This document shows, one piece after another, positions 1 through 14,200 of a stretch of 64,000 bases of DNA (the first letter of the stretch is position 1; every line of letters begins with the position of its first letter). Origin of the DNA: Lumbricus rubellus. Taxonomy: Eukaryota > Annelida > Clitellata > Crassiclitellata > Lumbricidae. The notes under the pieces were generated by a model, which ran no database searches, was not told where the DNA came from, and saw only the letters and a program-made list of their open reading frames with translations. A program made the translations under genes and the position numbers. The stretch spans positions 15,747,784 to 15,811,783 of the forward strand of contig OX243825.1 in the NCBI GenBank assembly GCA_945859605.1, in the 5' to 3' direction.

Positions 1-202
1 ATTCGTCATAGCTTCGAGATTCGCCTTTAGGATTTTCCATTAGGGTCACTCAGCCTCCTGCTGGGGGTGGGGGGCAGCGATGAGCAGCAGTTGACTCAAC
101 AAACCAAGTGCATTTTAAACAGTATTATAATTGTTTTTGTCGTTAATTAAAGAAGTTTTATAATGGTATCTTTTGTTAACAAGGTAGTTGATGGTTTACA
201 AT

Positions 203-414
203 GTTTGTATGTGCACTTGTTATAGCGCCCCTTCAAGATCTCGCTACTCAGGCGCTCCTGAATGCAGAGCGGACACTGCATCGGAGTTTCACGCCGAAGC
301 GCTAAGCAATTGTGAGTGAAGGACTTGCCCAAGGTCCTTACACGGCGAGGTGGATTTGAACCTCAAACCTTCCGGCTCCAAGGCAAAGATGCCACCACTA
401 CACCACTGCGCCCC
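203..414 (-). mobile_element. tRNA-derived SINE, full copy in USP34 intron
   Basis: Read on the minus strand it starts with a tRNA-like head (A-box-like TGGTGTAGTGG and a B-box close to GGTTCGAATCC). A body follows (ACTTGGGCAAGTCC, then CTCAGCGCTTCGG), and it ends in a tail pairing GAGCGCCTCTGAGTAG with a GGCGCTATAACAAGTGCACATACAAAC-like end. The same layout recurs at eight other places in the window. This copy has B-box substitutions, so it is not young. Confidence 0.85.
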
Positions 415-493
415 ATAATGTGTTACATACTGTAATGCCTGCTAAAACTGATTGGATTTTGTATGCAGGATTGTGTTTTCTTTGTATGTGCAG

Positions 494-3400
494 TGGATAT
501 GGCAGGACAACATGCAGTTTCTTCAGGACAAGAACATCTTTGAACACACATATTTCAGGTGAATGAAACGTTGCATTTTACATGTACTCGTAAACTTAGC
601 TGAATTCACTGCATACTTTCTTCTTGAATATCCCAGTTCTGTGCAACCCATGAGTGTGTCTTTTGTGATTAAATGGTCTAACGCAGTTTTCTGAAAGATT
701 TACAACAAAAAGTTTAAACTTTGAAAGTGAAAATTTCTAAATTTCACTGTTTGTTTATTTACTGCTGCGTGTTCTTTACATATTTTCAAAAAAAATTGAC
801 AAATGCTTCACTCCCTAAGTTAAGCGAATTTGTGTGCACGTTAGAACTAATCATGATAACAATATTAATATTGCCACATATGATTGAGCATTATTGAATT
901 CCGATTTGCCATGTCTTTGATTTTCTCTTCTGTGCGACCTTGCGTGTGATTCAAATTTTCACTTATAATAATAATAATTATTATTGCTAATTTTTCCAGT
1001 CCTCCTGTTTGGAATCAAGATAAACGGAACAGAATTAAGACAGGCACTGTTTAACATGTTATAACGTAGATCTTTTAACATGACATTACGTGATTTATTG
1101 ACTTTAAGACTTAAACTATGAGCTGTTATAGTTTCACGTTTGCTTTTAGTACACTCTCACCATTCAAGTGTGAACGGGGTGGGTGTAGGGTTGAGATTGA
1201 AATCAACTGCATGACATTCCTGACATATTCTGATTGTCTTCTGCTTTTGTCTTTTAGTTTCATGTGGCAGATGTGTTCTTTCCTGCCAACCACTCTTCCA
1301 CGAAACGATCCAGAGCAGAAGGTGTCTCTGATGGCTGCCAAACTCAGTGCATCTTTCATCCTCGAAACATTGATCCATGCCAAGGAAAAGGTTCAATTAC
1401 TGAAACACTTTTGATACATTAGATGTACTATTATACTTGTAGTATAATCTGTGCCATTTTGTTAAATAAACTGTCCAAGGTCCCTTGCTATGGAATGGGC
1501 TTCCCCTATCAGTTCGCTCTGTCATGCTCTCCGGTAGTATTTTCTTCTATTATTTGTAAACTGCTATGCATTTGCTGGTAGTCTAAAAAGAATATTCTTA
1601 GTTAATTACTTACTTACTTGATTTTACATTGTAATTATCTTTCAGCTTAATCGTCTTCACTGTCATTGGTGTTTTTGTAGCCCACAATGCTGCAATGGAT
1701 TGAATTAGCAACGAAACTGTTCAATACGGACAGTCGCTGCTGTGAGGTAAAGACACTTCTAGCATATCTTTTTGTACTGTGGCTGGACTGGGAGCGCCTC
1801 TGAGTAGGTTTCTTGAAGAGGCGCTATATCAATTCTCGAAATGAATGAATGAATATCTGGTTATCTAGGGCGTGAGCAACTTATCCTTGGAAGACTGTCA
1901 CGGAGAGTCTACTGGACAAGTAGTTGGCACCACAGATTCAGAATTACATTAGAATGTGATTATTATATTTATTATATAAGTAATGATGAATTACAATTTA
2001 AATAGCTTACTGCATAACTAAATGATTGATTTAGACTGGTAGGATTAGGAAAATGATTTCTTGCTAATTTTTAGTCGTGGATGTTATATTTAGAATGGCA
2101 TTTCCTATGGATTTGCAGGTCTCGTGGTCAGCACCCTGTACGCTGATTAGCAGAGGGGTGGAGTGATGGTTGAATAGATGATTTACATTAAAATTCAAAA
2201 TCCTCAGCTTGGTCTTCAAAGCACAATGAGTCTTGCCCCGAAATATATATCCGATGTAATACTCTTTCGGCCTAATTTTTGCCTCCTTGCATTGTCCACT
2301 TTGCTCTTCAAACATGTCTATGGTTCAGTCCCGGTCCTTTGCCTCAATTGATCCCTCTCTTTGGAATATGCTATCACCCATCTACTTGATCTCAAATTCC
2401 AGCTGGTAATTCATCCTCATTTTTTTTCTCAAAACCTATTTCTTTTCTCGTGACCTTGCGCACTGAGAGCGCCTCTGAACGGTTCACCTATTTGAGGCGC
2501 TTTTTATAAATGTTTTAATACAATACCGGAGGAAGACGTGGTAGAGGGAGGCCGAGGAAGAACTGGATGGAGACTGTACGGGAGGATTTGCAAGGCCTGG
2601 AGATGACGTGAAACGATGCTGTTGAGATGGCGATGGACAGAGTGGAGTGGAGAAGCTGCATTGCCCGATGTGCCGAGCTGCACAGGAAGGACTAAGGTAA
2701 GGTAATACAATACAGGGTATAATGAATGTTTTTTGTTGTTCAGTGGTTTCTCGATGCGATGGCAGAGGACGACTGGTGGCCTCAGCAGATACTCATCAAA
2801 TGCCCAAATCAAACAGTTCGACAGGTATGGCTGTTAATACTAGCTAGATTTTATAATGAGATCATATCATGAGCTCCAGAGTCCTGATGTTATGCTGTAG
2901 GTTTTGATTATTAAGTCATTCCTTAGCCTCATAGTCAATTGATGATCTTTTTTCATATCATGGCTTTAAACTGCAGCTTTTAGACCTTGTTGCATTTCTG
3001 TCAATGAAGGAATCGCTGTAGACTAGCTGCTACATGAGCTGATGTCACTTTGAAACTGGTTTCTGTTTTGTAGAGCTGTACGAGATTAACTTGTTTACAT
3101 GAAATAATGTGATTGTTTTTTTGGGTGGTGTTTAGATGTTCCAGCGGCTTGTAATTCATGTAATAAATCAGCTGAAGCCAATTCATCACAAATGGTATAG
3201 GTATCCTCTTTCCGATAGGTAAGCAGCTGTCATGCGATCTCGACTTATAAAACTTTTTCTTGCCTATCAGTGTATGTTTAAATGTGAAGTTGGTATTCTT
3301 GCACAGTTTCATCATCATCATCAGTTTAATTGGTCATAGCGTCAGGGTTGCCAGGTCGGCGCGAAAAGCGTGAATTGGGCGACTTTTGAAAGCGCTCGCG

Positions 3401-5200
3401 ACTGAAAATTTCGTCTTCGCGACCTCGCGCTTTTTTGGGCGACTTTTGAATTGCCTCGCGGTCGTGACGGCGACGGCGACTTTTTTAAGCGACTTTTTTG
3501 GTTTTTTAGCGTAAAAAGGGGGATTTTCCACGAGATCGATCGAAATACACAAAAAATGGTCGTCAGAAATAGAAAAGCTCGATGATCTCGCGACTTTCGC
3601 GACTTTTTTTCGTAATCTCGCGCCAAAGTTTGCCCGAAATCTGGCAACCCTGCATAGCGTAATGAATTTATTGTAGAATTGGTAATATTGATGGATCTTG
3701 TGTTTTAATTTTGCATGCAGAATTTTTGTTTTTATTCTGTAAAAATCTGCGATACTTGACTAATTTGGGTTTGTTTGCTCTGTTCAATCAGCGACGAAGA
3801 TGACCAGGAGATTGAGCCGTCTGCAATTGGTAACAAGTCTTGCGTTACTCGATTTATCAAGAGAATGTTGGCCATTGTAAGTTTGAGTGAAAAACCTGAA
3901 CTATGATCTTTTTCTTTATAAATTCTAAATTTGACTTTTTTTCTTCTAAACCTTAATTAAATTAGGATGTGCACATTGTGCAGCTGTATATGTCTGAATT
4001 CTGATTATGATGGCGAAAATGCTGTAAGAAGATTTTTTGTGTTTTCTCTAAACTAGAAACCTTATACTAGATAGATTTGTAAATAATGCGAAAACATTGC
4101 CTTTCATTGGCATACAGGTGATATGTACTTCACTACATTTAAATTTTGCCTATTCATGCTATTTAAAGCATGATCAATTTATAAGTTTACTCTGTATTGC
4201 AACATCTGTAAGTAACTGATTCTGGTTCGGTGACTGCTACAGCAAGGTTCCCACGCTATTTCTCCTTTAACCCTTTAACAACAAGCTGCATTGCTTTCCC
4301 AGTCACTTTAGTGCGCTCTCATCATTAAAGAGCGAAAGCTTCAGTTCAGGGCTTTTTTAACGTGCAGTTGTACACAAAATGTGCAGTTCTAAATGGATTT
4401 GTGCAGTTGTAGAAGCACTTCTTTACAGTTAAAACTAGCAAAAAAGGTCAATGTCCTCCGATTGGAATTTACCATGGAGGATGGTAAAGGAAAGAAGGAG
4501 TTGTGCAGTTCTAAAAATTCCTTAAAAACAGTTTGGCATTATTGCAAATATGACCTGTTTTACATTTTTTAGTGTATATCAACGCTTATAGCAACATTGA
4601 TTACAGTGCATGTAAACCAGTGGTTAAAGGGGTTTGAGTGAGCAGTGGGAACGCTGAATGTGAGCAGTGGGAACACTGATGAAGAATTTCATTGAAATGC
4701 ATGTGTTTTAGAATTCTATCATGATGAGCAGTGGGAACGCAAACCACGAATTTTGGGAACTCCGTTCCCACGCGTTCTCACCCACTTTAAACCCTGATGT
4801 AAACAAGTTTTTGTTGCTTTGTTATGCTAAGCATGTGATGTTTACAGATGGAGCACGACTCACGGCCCAACTGTAAATACCTCTCCGAATACTTTGGTTT
4901 GCTGTTGGAGTTTGCACGCATGGGCGACAACGAATGCGTTTTCCTGCTCAGCATCAGCGCCATCTCGACGATGGTTTCGTTCTTCATGGCGCACAAACAG
5001 CAGGATAACTACGTAAGCGCTTGAGACCTTCTAATTTTTTTGCAACTCTTGGAATACTTCTTAATTTATCTAAACATAGGACGTTTTGAATTTTCATTTT
5101 CTCAAAGTCAGTTGATGATATTTTTGTGATGAAAGCGTGGTTGATTTGAGTGAAACTGAGCGTCCTGTTTCATGTTGTTGATGTATTTTTATGAGTTTAT

Positions 5201-5242
<42 letters not shown>

Positions 5243-8200
5243 GTGCTGATGAAAAGTTCAACGTTTAGTTTAACCCTTTACCCTTTAATTTTTCCCGTTA
5301 AGCCTGTGTTTTCAGCGGATATTCTGGGGACAAACGGGTAAAGGGTTAATGACTTGGGACTTGTTTGATGTGCTCGTGTTTCTTCTCCACTAAGCAGTGG
5401 AATTTGATACCAGCGTAAGCTTGGAAGCATACGTCAAGTTCCACGAACTTGAGATGATTCATCCAATGCCAGCTGAATGTTCTAAGAACAAGCAATGAGC
5501 ACCTCCTATATAATCCAAAGTGGGTTATAGGAGTTTAGTTTGACCTTCACAAGTAATGTTCAACATTGAAAAATTGTTCTGATGTTAACGTCACTGAAGT
5601 GACTCTGGTTTATGTCAGTATCACAAATTTGTCAGGTTCTTTGCAGTTGAAATGAAGGATACATTTCAGAATTGTCATGAACTCTGCTGCACCTGCCTAT
5701 TACTAGAACGGTTTGAGGGTATTGTTTGTTTGTATGTGCACTTGTTATAGCACCCCTTCAAGCTCTCTCTACTCAGAGGCGCTCCCGAATGCAGAGCGTA
5801 TACTGCATCGGAGTTTCACGCCGAAGCGCTGAGCAATTGTGAGTGAAGGACTTGCCCAAGGTCCTTACGTGGCGAGGTGGATTCGAACCTCGAACCTTCT
5901 GGCTCCAAGGCAATGACACCACCACTATGTGTGACTTGCTGCATTGCATTGCAGCTTCAAAGCTCTGTTGTTGATGTATGCATTGCAGTTGTTGCAGTTC
6001 GATCGCAATGGTTCGGACAGTAAGGTACTGTGTAGTTGTGACGCATGGCTCGCATTTCCAGTGTTGTGGTGTGATTTGTCGTAACACGTTACTTGAGTAT
6101 GCATGAGTTGTATTGCCAATAATTACCAATCTTTCATTTGTGCCAAGCGATCTGCATGGAATTATTTTGCATTAGAAAATTTGCATGAAAAGCCCTTGCT
6201 AGGATCTCGTAGACAAACGGAAGAACGTCTTCCCTATTGACAGGCAACATGTGGGAAACACAGATACCTGGTACCAGTGTAAGAATTGTGGAAAAATAAC
6301 TGGGGGGTTGGACCATTATCCACTTGAAATCGGGGTGTGAAAAGCAGACTTTAACTTGGGGGCTCTAAGAATTCGAACCGGCAATTCTCACCCTGCCTGG
6401 CACTCACTGTAACCCGCTTCAATTCTGCTTTAGCATGGTCAGGTCACGAACCCTTAGCTTAGTTCAGCCACAGGAAGTGTATTATATAACATGGTGTAAT
6501 GGTCTTGGGACATTAGTTTGATTTTATTATGTATTCTGTGGATCCTTAACCACCTGAACCATGTCTTTTTTGCACTAGTTTGCATTGATTCAAACTTCAA
6601 TAAGGAGCTATTATTACACCTTAACATTTGTCTGTATGGCATTTTTTGTCTATCGCTAACACTTTTGTTGTTGCAAACTCTGTTTAGAATGGTTTAGTGC
6701 ATAAAAATGGAACTTATATTGTAGTCAACAGTGTCAGTCCCCCTATATGCAAGTGTGATTTGTTTTCTGTTAATCTATGCCCTGTTTACGTGCTTCCCGT
6801 TTTTATTCATTTCAAATTTATTTTACAGCTGAGTGTTTCAGCGCTAGCCAGCATACTTAACTAAATGTCCACAGTTGTTAGAATGAGTGCACTTTGGTTG
6901 ATTATCAAGTTTAACCCCTTTACCGGCAACCCCGATTATAATCGTCAAATTTCTATACGATTATGTGCCGGCCGGCCGCTAAAGGGATTAATTCTGTGCC
7001 TGTGACATAAATCGAGGAAATTGTTTACAATGACTATTTTATTTTTTTTAAAAAGGACTTCTGTTACGTCTTTCGAACCTATTTCTTTCTGCTGATTTCC
7101 TTGCATTTCATTTTAATTTGTACTCTCTTATTTACCTAATTTTATTATGGAATGTGAAGTCTTTATAATTACTTTGTCACTTATGATATTTGCACTCTTC
7201 GTTATATGACATTTTGTTTCTATATCATTTTTTATGTTGACTTCTTGTTATCCTGATAAAATTTGTTTTTTTTAGTAATATAGGGTGTCAGCAAAGAGTT
7301 TTTTTTATCGAGTTGCAAACTGTTCACAAATTTTATGAAATTTTATGATGGTAGTGTAAAGAAAAATATAGAGTACACGTATGGATTAATATTTTTGAAA
7401 ATTACCATTTAGCAAAAATTAATCTGGACTATGCCACTGACTGCATAGTTGCGAGAACAGGTTTGTGTGGCTTGAAGCCATGCAAATTTTTGCTGTTTTC
7501 ATGATAGCTGTTTTCCAGGTGAGAAAATTGTTGAGCTTAATATGAATCTTATCTCACTTTGGGCTTAAAATGGGTCAAAATGTGATAATTAATGCTAAAT
7601 TTATTTTGGAACTGCCATTATTGCAAGATGTTTTATTTGTAGATGGACTTATCTGAAGATGAGGAAAGAGAGATTGACGACATTATCAGTCTAACAGACG
7701 ACAAATACAGTCCACAGTCACTGGAGAAGATGATTGCACTGGTGGCGCTCCTGGTGGAGAAGTCGCGAGTTGAAGCCAAGTTTCTGCGGCTGTCAGACAA
7801 GGATTCCCACGCCCTTATTGGTGGAAAGGTTGCTCCTGTTTATGAACATTTATAATCAAATTTAAACACTAATCACGAAATATAGCGCCATTGAAAGAGG
7901 TTTAGGGTAATTATAACCCTTTGGCACGAAGAGCGGACAGATGCGGGGTCACTTCTCGGTACCCTCCCAAAGGTCAAATTAGCCTTCCATAAGTTCCATT
8001 CAACAGATGGCATTGGTTAATTAAGTAGTGGGATGTGATGTGATGGGCGCCTTGCATGGCTGCCAACAGTTAAATTTTACTCCTGCAAGAACTAGTAATC
8101 ATCTGTTCTTACTACGAATTGTAATCATACTGTGGCGGGTCTGTTTTAAATTATGTGAAGATTAATTATTATTATTGTTATCAACTACTTCTCTGATGGG

Positions 8201-11200
8201 TTTTTATTCTCGATGACGATATCGCTTAAAGCAACAATTAATCTGTGCCTTAAGTGCATTCATTTATTTCAAAAATTTATATAGCACCCCTTCAATAAGC
8301 CCACTCAGAGGCGCTCCCAGTTCAACCATGGTGATACAAAAAGGTTTTATGGAGTCTGTAAAACACTGATTAGTCAACCCTATACATGCATACATGTATT
8401 GTACTGGAAGTTAGTATGGATTGTCCCCTTAGTTGGACTCTGGCTAGTCTAACACTATATTGCAAAATATGTATGTGTGTGAAGTAAACCAATAAAGAGT
8501 TGAATGACGCATTAATACACTAATACAGACAGATTGGATTTTTAGTGTTCTGTGCAGTGGACTCATTTGAGATTTGATTTTGTTTTGTTCCAGGGTCATC
8601 CTTTCCTTTTCCATCAAACGAAGGATGCCATTAACCTGCGTCAGACATGCAATCTCATCTTCAGCCTCTCCAGATACAACGAAAGACTTGCTACCAGTGT
8701 TAGTTGACATGCAATTGTTCTGTACTGTGCCTTTTTATCTGGTCTAATCTAAATTGGACACTTCTATAGCTGATTACGTGCAAACGCTTGCTTATAAGTA
8801 AGATGACATTGCATGATCAATTGAATTAGTAAAAGTGTGAGAAGTGAAGAGACTAAAAACAAAGTATGGAATTGACAGAATAGAAAGAAAAATGTTGAAG
8901 AATTAGCAATCTGAGGAATCCATTAGTTGAGTGTTCTTAGAATTTTTTTTAAAATAGCGGTTTTATTAGCATGTTAAGTATTGGGTCTTAGCATTTTTTT
9001 TTAAATACCTGTGTTGAAAGTTACTAACGAAAGAATGCGTGAATGAACACATGCACACTTACTCCCTCATATGACACATGTGACTTTATTTGCACTGTTT
9101 ACATTTAACATAGGTTTCACCACTGAAAATGGTGCTATATAATTTATTATTAAACTATACAGAATAAACGTCTTCTGTCTTGTCTGTCTTTCACCACGGC
9201 ACCACTCGTCTTAAGACTTGAAATCCTGATTTAAAATGCCTGTTTACTCTTAGGCTATGTAGCTTGTATTTATTGCAATGTAAACATAGATATTGCACCA
9301 ATGAAAATGGTGCTATATAATTTCGTATTTTATATTCACAGCGGTTCATTGCACTGATTTCAGTAACCACAGGGCAGTTCGTGACAGAGGCCTGCAGTAA
9401 ATGAATGACCACATTGCCATTCATTCATTCATTCATTCATTCATTCAGAGCTCATTTATGGCTCTAGGACCATTGCTCATAGGCTGATTGCTCATAGGCT
9501 GATTGCTCATAGGCTTATTGCTCATATGGCTCATTGCTCATAGGGTCTATTGCTCATAGGCTCATCGGTCATATGCCTAAAATCAATGAACTTTGGCCTA
9601 TGTTTAAAACAAATAAACCATTGGCGATATGGGTGACCGTCTTTCACGCCTTAGTTTGTGCTTATCAATTAGGGACAATTAGCGTCGTTTAAGTAGTCAA
9701 CTATGTGGAAGTGGACATATAAGACAATGAACAAACCTGTTGTTTGACATGTGAAGTAGTGAACAATCTATTTGTTAAAAAGTGTAACATCTTTTAAAAA
9801 TTGAACAATTTCACCTATAGTGGTTAGTTATCAAGCTTTTACTTGAACAGTTCAACTTTTTTTCTCAAATGTGTACAATTACATGACCTAGTAAATGTTT
9901 TTATTTCCAATCAGTGTTTTCTTTTCTGTACCTTCATTCGACTAATTTAACTTGTAGCCTATTTTATTATGACCAATACACCCTATGACCAATGAGCCAT
10001 ATGAGCAAAAAGACCTATGAGCAAAAGACCCTATGAGCAATGAGCCATATGAGCAAAAAGACCTATGAGCAATAGACCCTATGAGCAATGAGCCATATGA
10101 GCTATAAGCCTATGAGCAATCAGCCTATGAGCAATCAGCCTATGAGCAATGGTCCGTACACCCTCATTTATATAGCGCCCCTTCAAGAAACTACTCAGAA
10201 CCTTTATATGGTGGTCTTCATTTGAAGTTTTCATTTTAACTAGCACTGTTGAAAGTCCTTGTTTGTATCTCGACTGGTCTCTGCTGTTGTTTTCAGGTCG
10301 TTCAGATGCTATGCAGTGCGATTATGAGGCTGGGCAATGAGGTAAGACCTATTTTGAAATTAGTCCGACTATGGAGAGATATGGGCTTCTGAAGATGCAT
10401 TGTGTTTATATATATATATATATAATATTATATATGTATAATAATATATATATATACAATTTTTATACATATATAAAATAAATTTTGCAGTCATGTTGGA
10501 CATGAACAATTTGGTTAACCCTTTCGTTACGGCGCACGTACCCAGGCGCCGTACGGAGAAACTATAGGCCCCAGGTTGTAAACCTGTCGCGGCGACGGGT
10601 TCCGTGCAGCAGGTGGGTTTGCAAAGCCGTCGTGTTCCATAATGAAAGGGTTAATCCTGAAAAGTACAGTGACAAATTGTCTTAGCTTCAATAGTGCAAA
10701 ATGATGAACAATATGAAATTTGAACCAGGTGCCTTTTTACATGTTGCCTACGTTTAGCATTAGCCTTTGTCTTCAACTCTTCATCATTTTTTTAACGCTG
10801 CATATTTGTTTTGTACAGAGCCAGAATTTCTTCAAGCTGCTAACAATGCTGGTTGAGTTTCCTGCTGGTCCACCGGGAATGCCGCCGTTTCTGCATTACG
10901 TCTTGCAGAAGTTCTGGGAGGTGAGTACGGATGATACCAGTAGACGTAAACGTATTGTAAAACCCTCTTATCAGAGGGAATTTATTCAAGTTATATTTTT
11001 GTATAGAAATGACCTTTCGAAATCATACATAATTATATGGAAATATTACTAAATCCTATCAGGTCCTTAGGTCAGTAATTTTAATATTCCTCTGTTAAAT
11101 TCATTGGTATATATATTTATTAACCTCTTTCAATTTTATGCTTCTGGCTGTTCATATCTGGTCTGAGATCACCCATGGAATCTAGAAAGTTTTAGGAACC

Positions 11201-14200
11201 CGACTACAATCATGTTATTGAATTAAGTTATATACTTTGAAAGGAACTGCTTTGTTTTTTGATGACTATAAACATAAATTGCATTATCTGATTGCTCTGT
11301 GTTACTGGTTTTGCGGCTTTTAGCTTGTAATGTGCAGTCTTTTTCCAGCACGGTTGCCCATCTGAATTCTTGCTTCTGTAGCAATTCCAACATATTTTCA
11401 GAGGACACGAATGTTATGCCTGAATGCTGCATCATGTAATAGCTTTAACCCTTTAATGCCGAGATTGTAGTAAATGGTATGGGAAATCCTGACGATTGTC
11501 ACCTATCTTAATAACTTTTACTTTGATACGATTGCAAACTTTTCTTAGTGCTGTTGAAAATTCTGTTCGTGTGCTTCATATCGATGGCTTATAATATTTT
11601 CCGCAAAAGCGCAGTCCGTGTTTTGAATTTTGTAAACCTGTCATCTATCTGCATTGCAACAATTCACGTCAATACCACTAGCTTTTTCCTCAACAGCTGT
11701 TGCTCGCTTGGCAAAGGCCTCATTATGACTTTGAAATGCAGGTATGGTTTCAGAAATCTATTACGATGCAAGTCATCTGTATGTGTGTGTGTATGTGTGT
11801 ATGCATGTATGTATGTATGTATGTATGTATGTATGTATGTATGTATGTATGTGTGTGTGTGTCTGTGTTTGTATGTATGTGTGTTTGTGCGTACGTATAT
11901 GGGCCATTTATATAGCACCTTACAAGATCCTCACAAAGACACTATAATTATACGATTGGCCATTCTGTCTTACATGTTATAGTATTAAACTCTCTAGCTG
12001 TCTCTGAGATATGTTCTAGTGTTAATCTCTGCTTGACTTATCCTAGTTTTTCTAAGAGTACATTTTGAAATACTGATAGAAGGTATAGACTGGAACCTAT
12101 TCTATAGTACCGCTGACAATGACGAGTCAGTCTCTAGTTGCCTGCAATCATCAACTGCTTCTTCTCCTGGCAACTGAGTATCTACTCCTCAGCTTCGCAT
12201 TTCGGTGTGACTTTGCGCACATTTAAATTTTTATTATTAATTATAAATATTTATCATGCAACAGACGTGTATCAGATAAGAAAAATTTCTGATATGCCAA
12301 GAATTGCCATTTGAGAGCAATTTGATGTCACATTTGTTTTGCTTATTTACTTTTATGCCATCTACTGGTGCAGCGTAAAGGACTGGTTCACTGTCAGAAT
12401 GCTGTGACTTCATATATATGAGTAGATGATTGTATATTATCTGTTGTGCTGTTATAGTTATAATCAAGCTAAATTGATTAATCAAGCTAAATTGATTAGT
12501 GGTATAATTCTAATTTGAATTGCATTTAATTAAATTGTAAGTACTTCTGTCAGATGAAACCTATAAATGTTGTGAGGATGAAGAATTAGCAATCCAGGTT
12601 TTATAGGAGACATTGAGTAACATCAGAAATGAGCCTGTGAAGTTGGTCAAATTTCACATACCTGATAGCGTCTGAACAGCCAGTCAATACCTTCTTATGA
12701 ACCTGTTAGGAATGTGACTTTGGAAAATATTTCCATCTTAGTAGAAGTATGATCATGCCGGAAATGCAGTTAAATTTCAAATGGTGATGAATGAAAAGAT
12801 CATTCTCGTTTCTTCACACTCCTAGTTGCTCATGTTTTCTCTGGTTTGCTTCTTAAGATCATTCTTATTTCATGGTTGAGAACTAGGTAGGCTTCTCACG
12901 TTTTCCCTGATTTGCTTCTTCAGGTGGCCGACTATTGCCCGCAGTTGTGTCTCGAATGGTTGTCATCGCAAGTGCTTCGGAATAAGATGGCGCTGACGTG
13001 GACGCTTCAGAACATGGAGACGTGGGTTGAACCATTCCTAATGGCGTTCAGCAACATGCGTGTGCGAAATGGTCAGGAAAGCAGACGTTGTTGTTATGTT
13101 CTTTCGCGTTATTTATTCTGTCACTTTGATTGTTTACGTTTTTTCTTCATGCTCATTCAAACTCTGTCACTTTGTTCTGTCTCAGTGTATTTAGCTATGA
13201 GATTGCAGGCTTTTAGTCTCGTTGCTTTAGTGGTTAAAGTAGTTTGGGTGAGCAGTGGGAACGCTAATGGAGTTTTATTGGAATGCCCATGTTTCCAGGG
13301 TTTCAAGCATGGTGAGCATTGAGAACGAAAGCAAAGAATTTCGAGTGCAGAGGGAATGCCATTCCCACCCACTTTAAACCCTGCCTATGATATTTCCAGC
13401 TTTTTTTCTGATTGCTTTAGTTTTTTCAAGTTAGCCAAAATTGATAGAATATATTTTTTCACTAGATATATGACGTAACGTCATACCCCAATGTGTTACG
13501 GGACAATCTCGTAATTACGAGTATTGTAGGATATATAATATATATATATTATATATATATATATATATATTCGTTTAATTCATGAAAAAGTGCAGGCTGA
13601 CACACCGCACCTGGTACATAGTGATGTTAAGAAAAACAAAAACAAAATTAAAGCATCTTATTTAAATAGACGGAGGACAGAAGAGGTGAATTGGTATCTT
13701 AAGTACTGTCAGAAGATTCCCGCAGTTGAGAACTGTCTTGGAGGGAGGAATGGAGGAAGGGAGACAACGGTATGGTCTAGATGGATGATGGTGGAAAGAT
13801 GCAGTGGCTGGATATTGCCGATGTTCATATGCCAAAAGTGACATCGTTGGCAATCGGATGTTGAACTTACGGAGAATGATCTTATTGTTTGGTTTCATCA
13901 CAGAATTGTGTTGTAATAGAATTAATTTTTCAACTTATCTCATCATAAGATACCTTTGCCTGAAGTTGCCTTAATTTAATTTACCTCTTTACATCACAGT
14001 ACCATACCATTCTAATTTGTATTCTGTTGCTTTGTTAGCGGCTGCCTGCCTGCTGGTTGCACTTGTGCCGAGCAACAACTTCCGTCAGTCTTTCCGTACA
14101 ACGCGTGGTGTTCACAGTCCACACAAGGAACCGATTGTGGTTTGTAATGTTTTATTGCTGAATTGCTGAAAAGGAAATTTTTAAATGATGTTTTACGTAT

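Noticed and set aside
203..414. tRNA gene suggested by A- and B-box-like sequences (also at 28200 and 62409)
   Set aside because: The boxes belong to a repeated SINE with body and tail, and no cloverleaf acceptor stem is evident.
3334..3647. Minus-strand frames rich in Arg/Lys/Ser
   Set aside because: Lie inside the 310-bp MITE; its repeated GACTTTT and CGCGAC motifs give low-complexity translation.
11548..11982. 144-codon open frame
   Set aside because: Runs through a TGTA microsatellite giving Cys/Val/Tyr repeats; no motif and not supported by splicing context.
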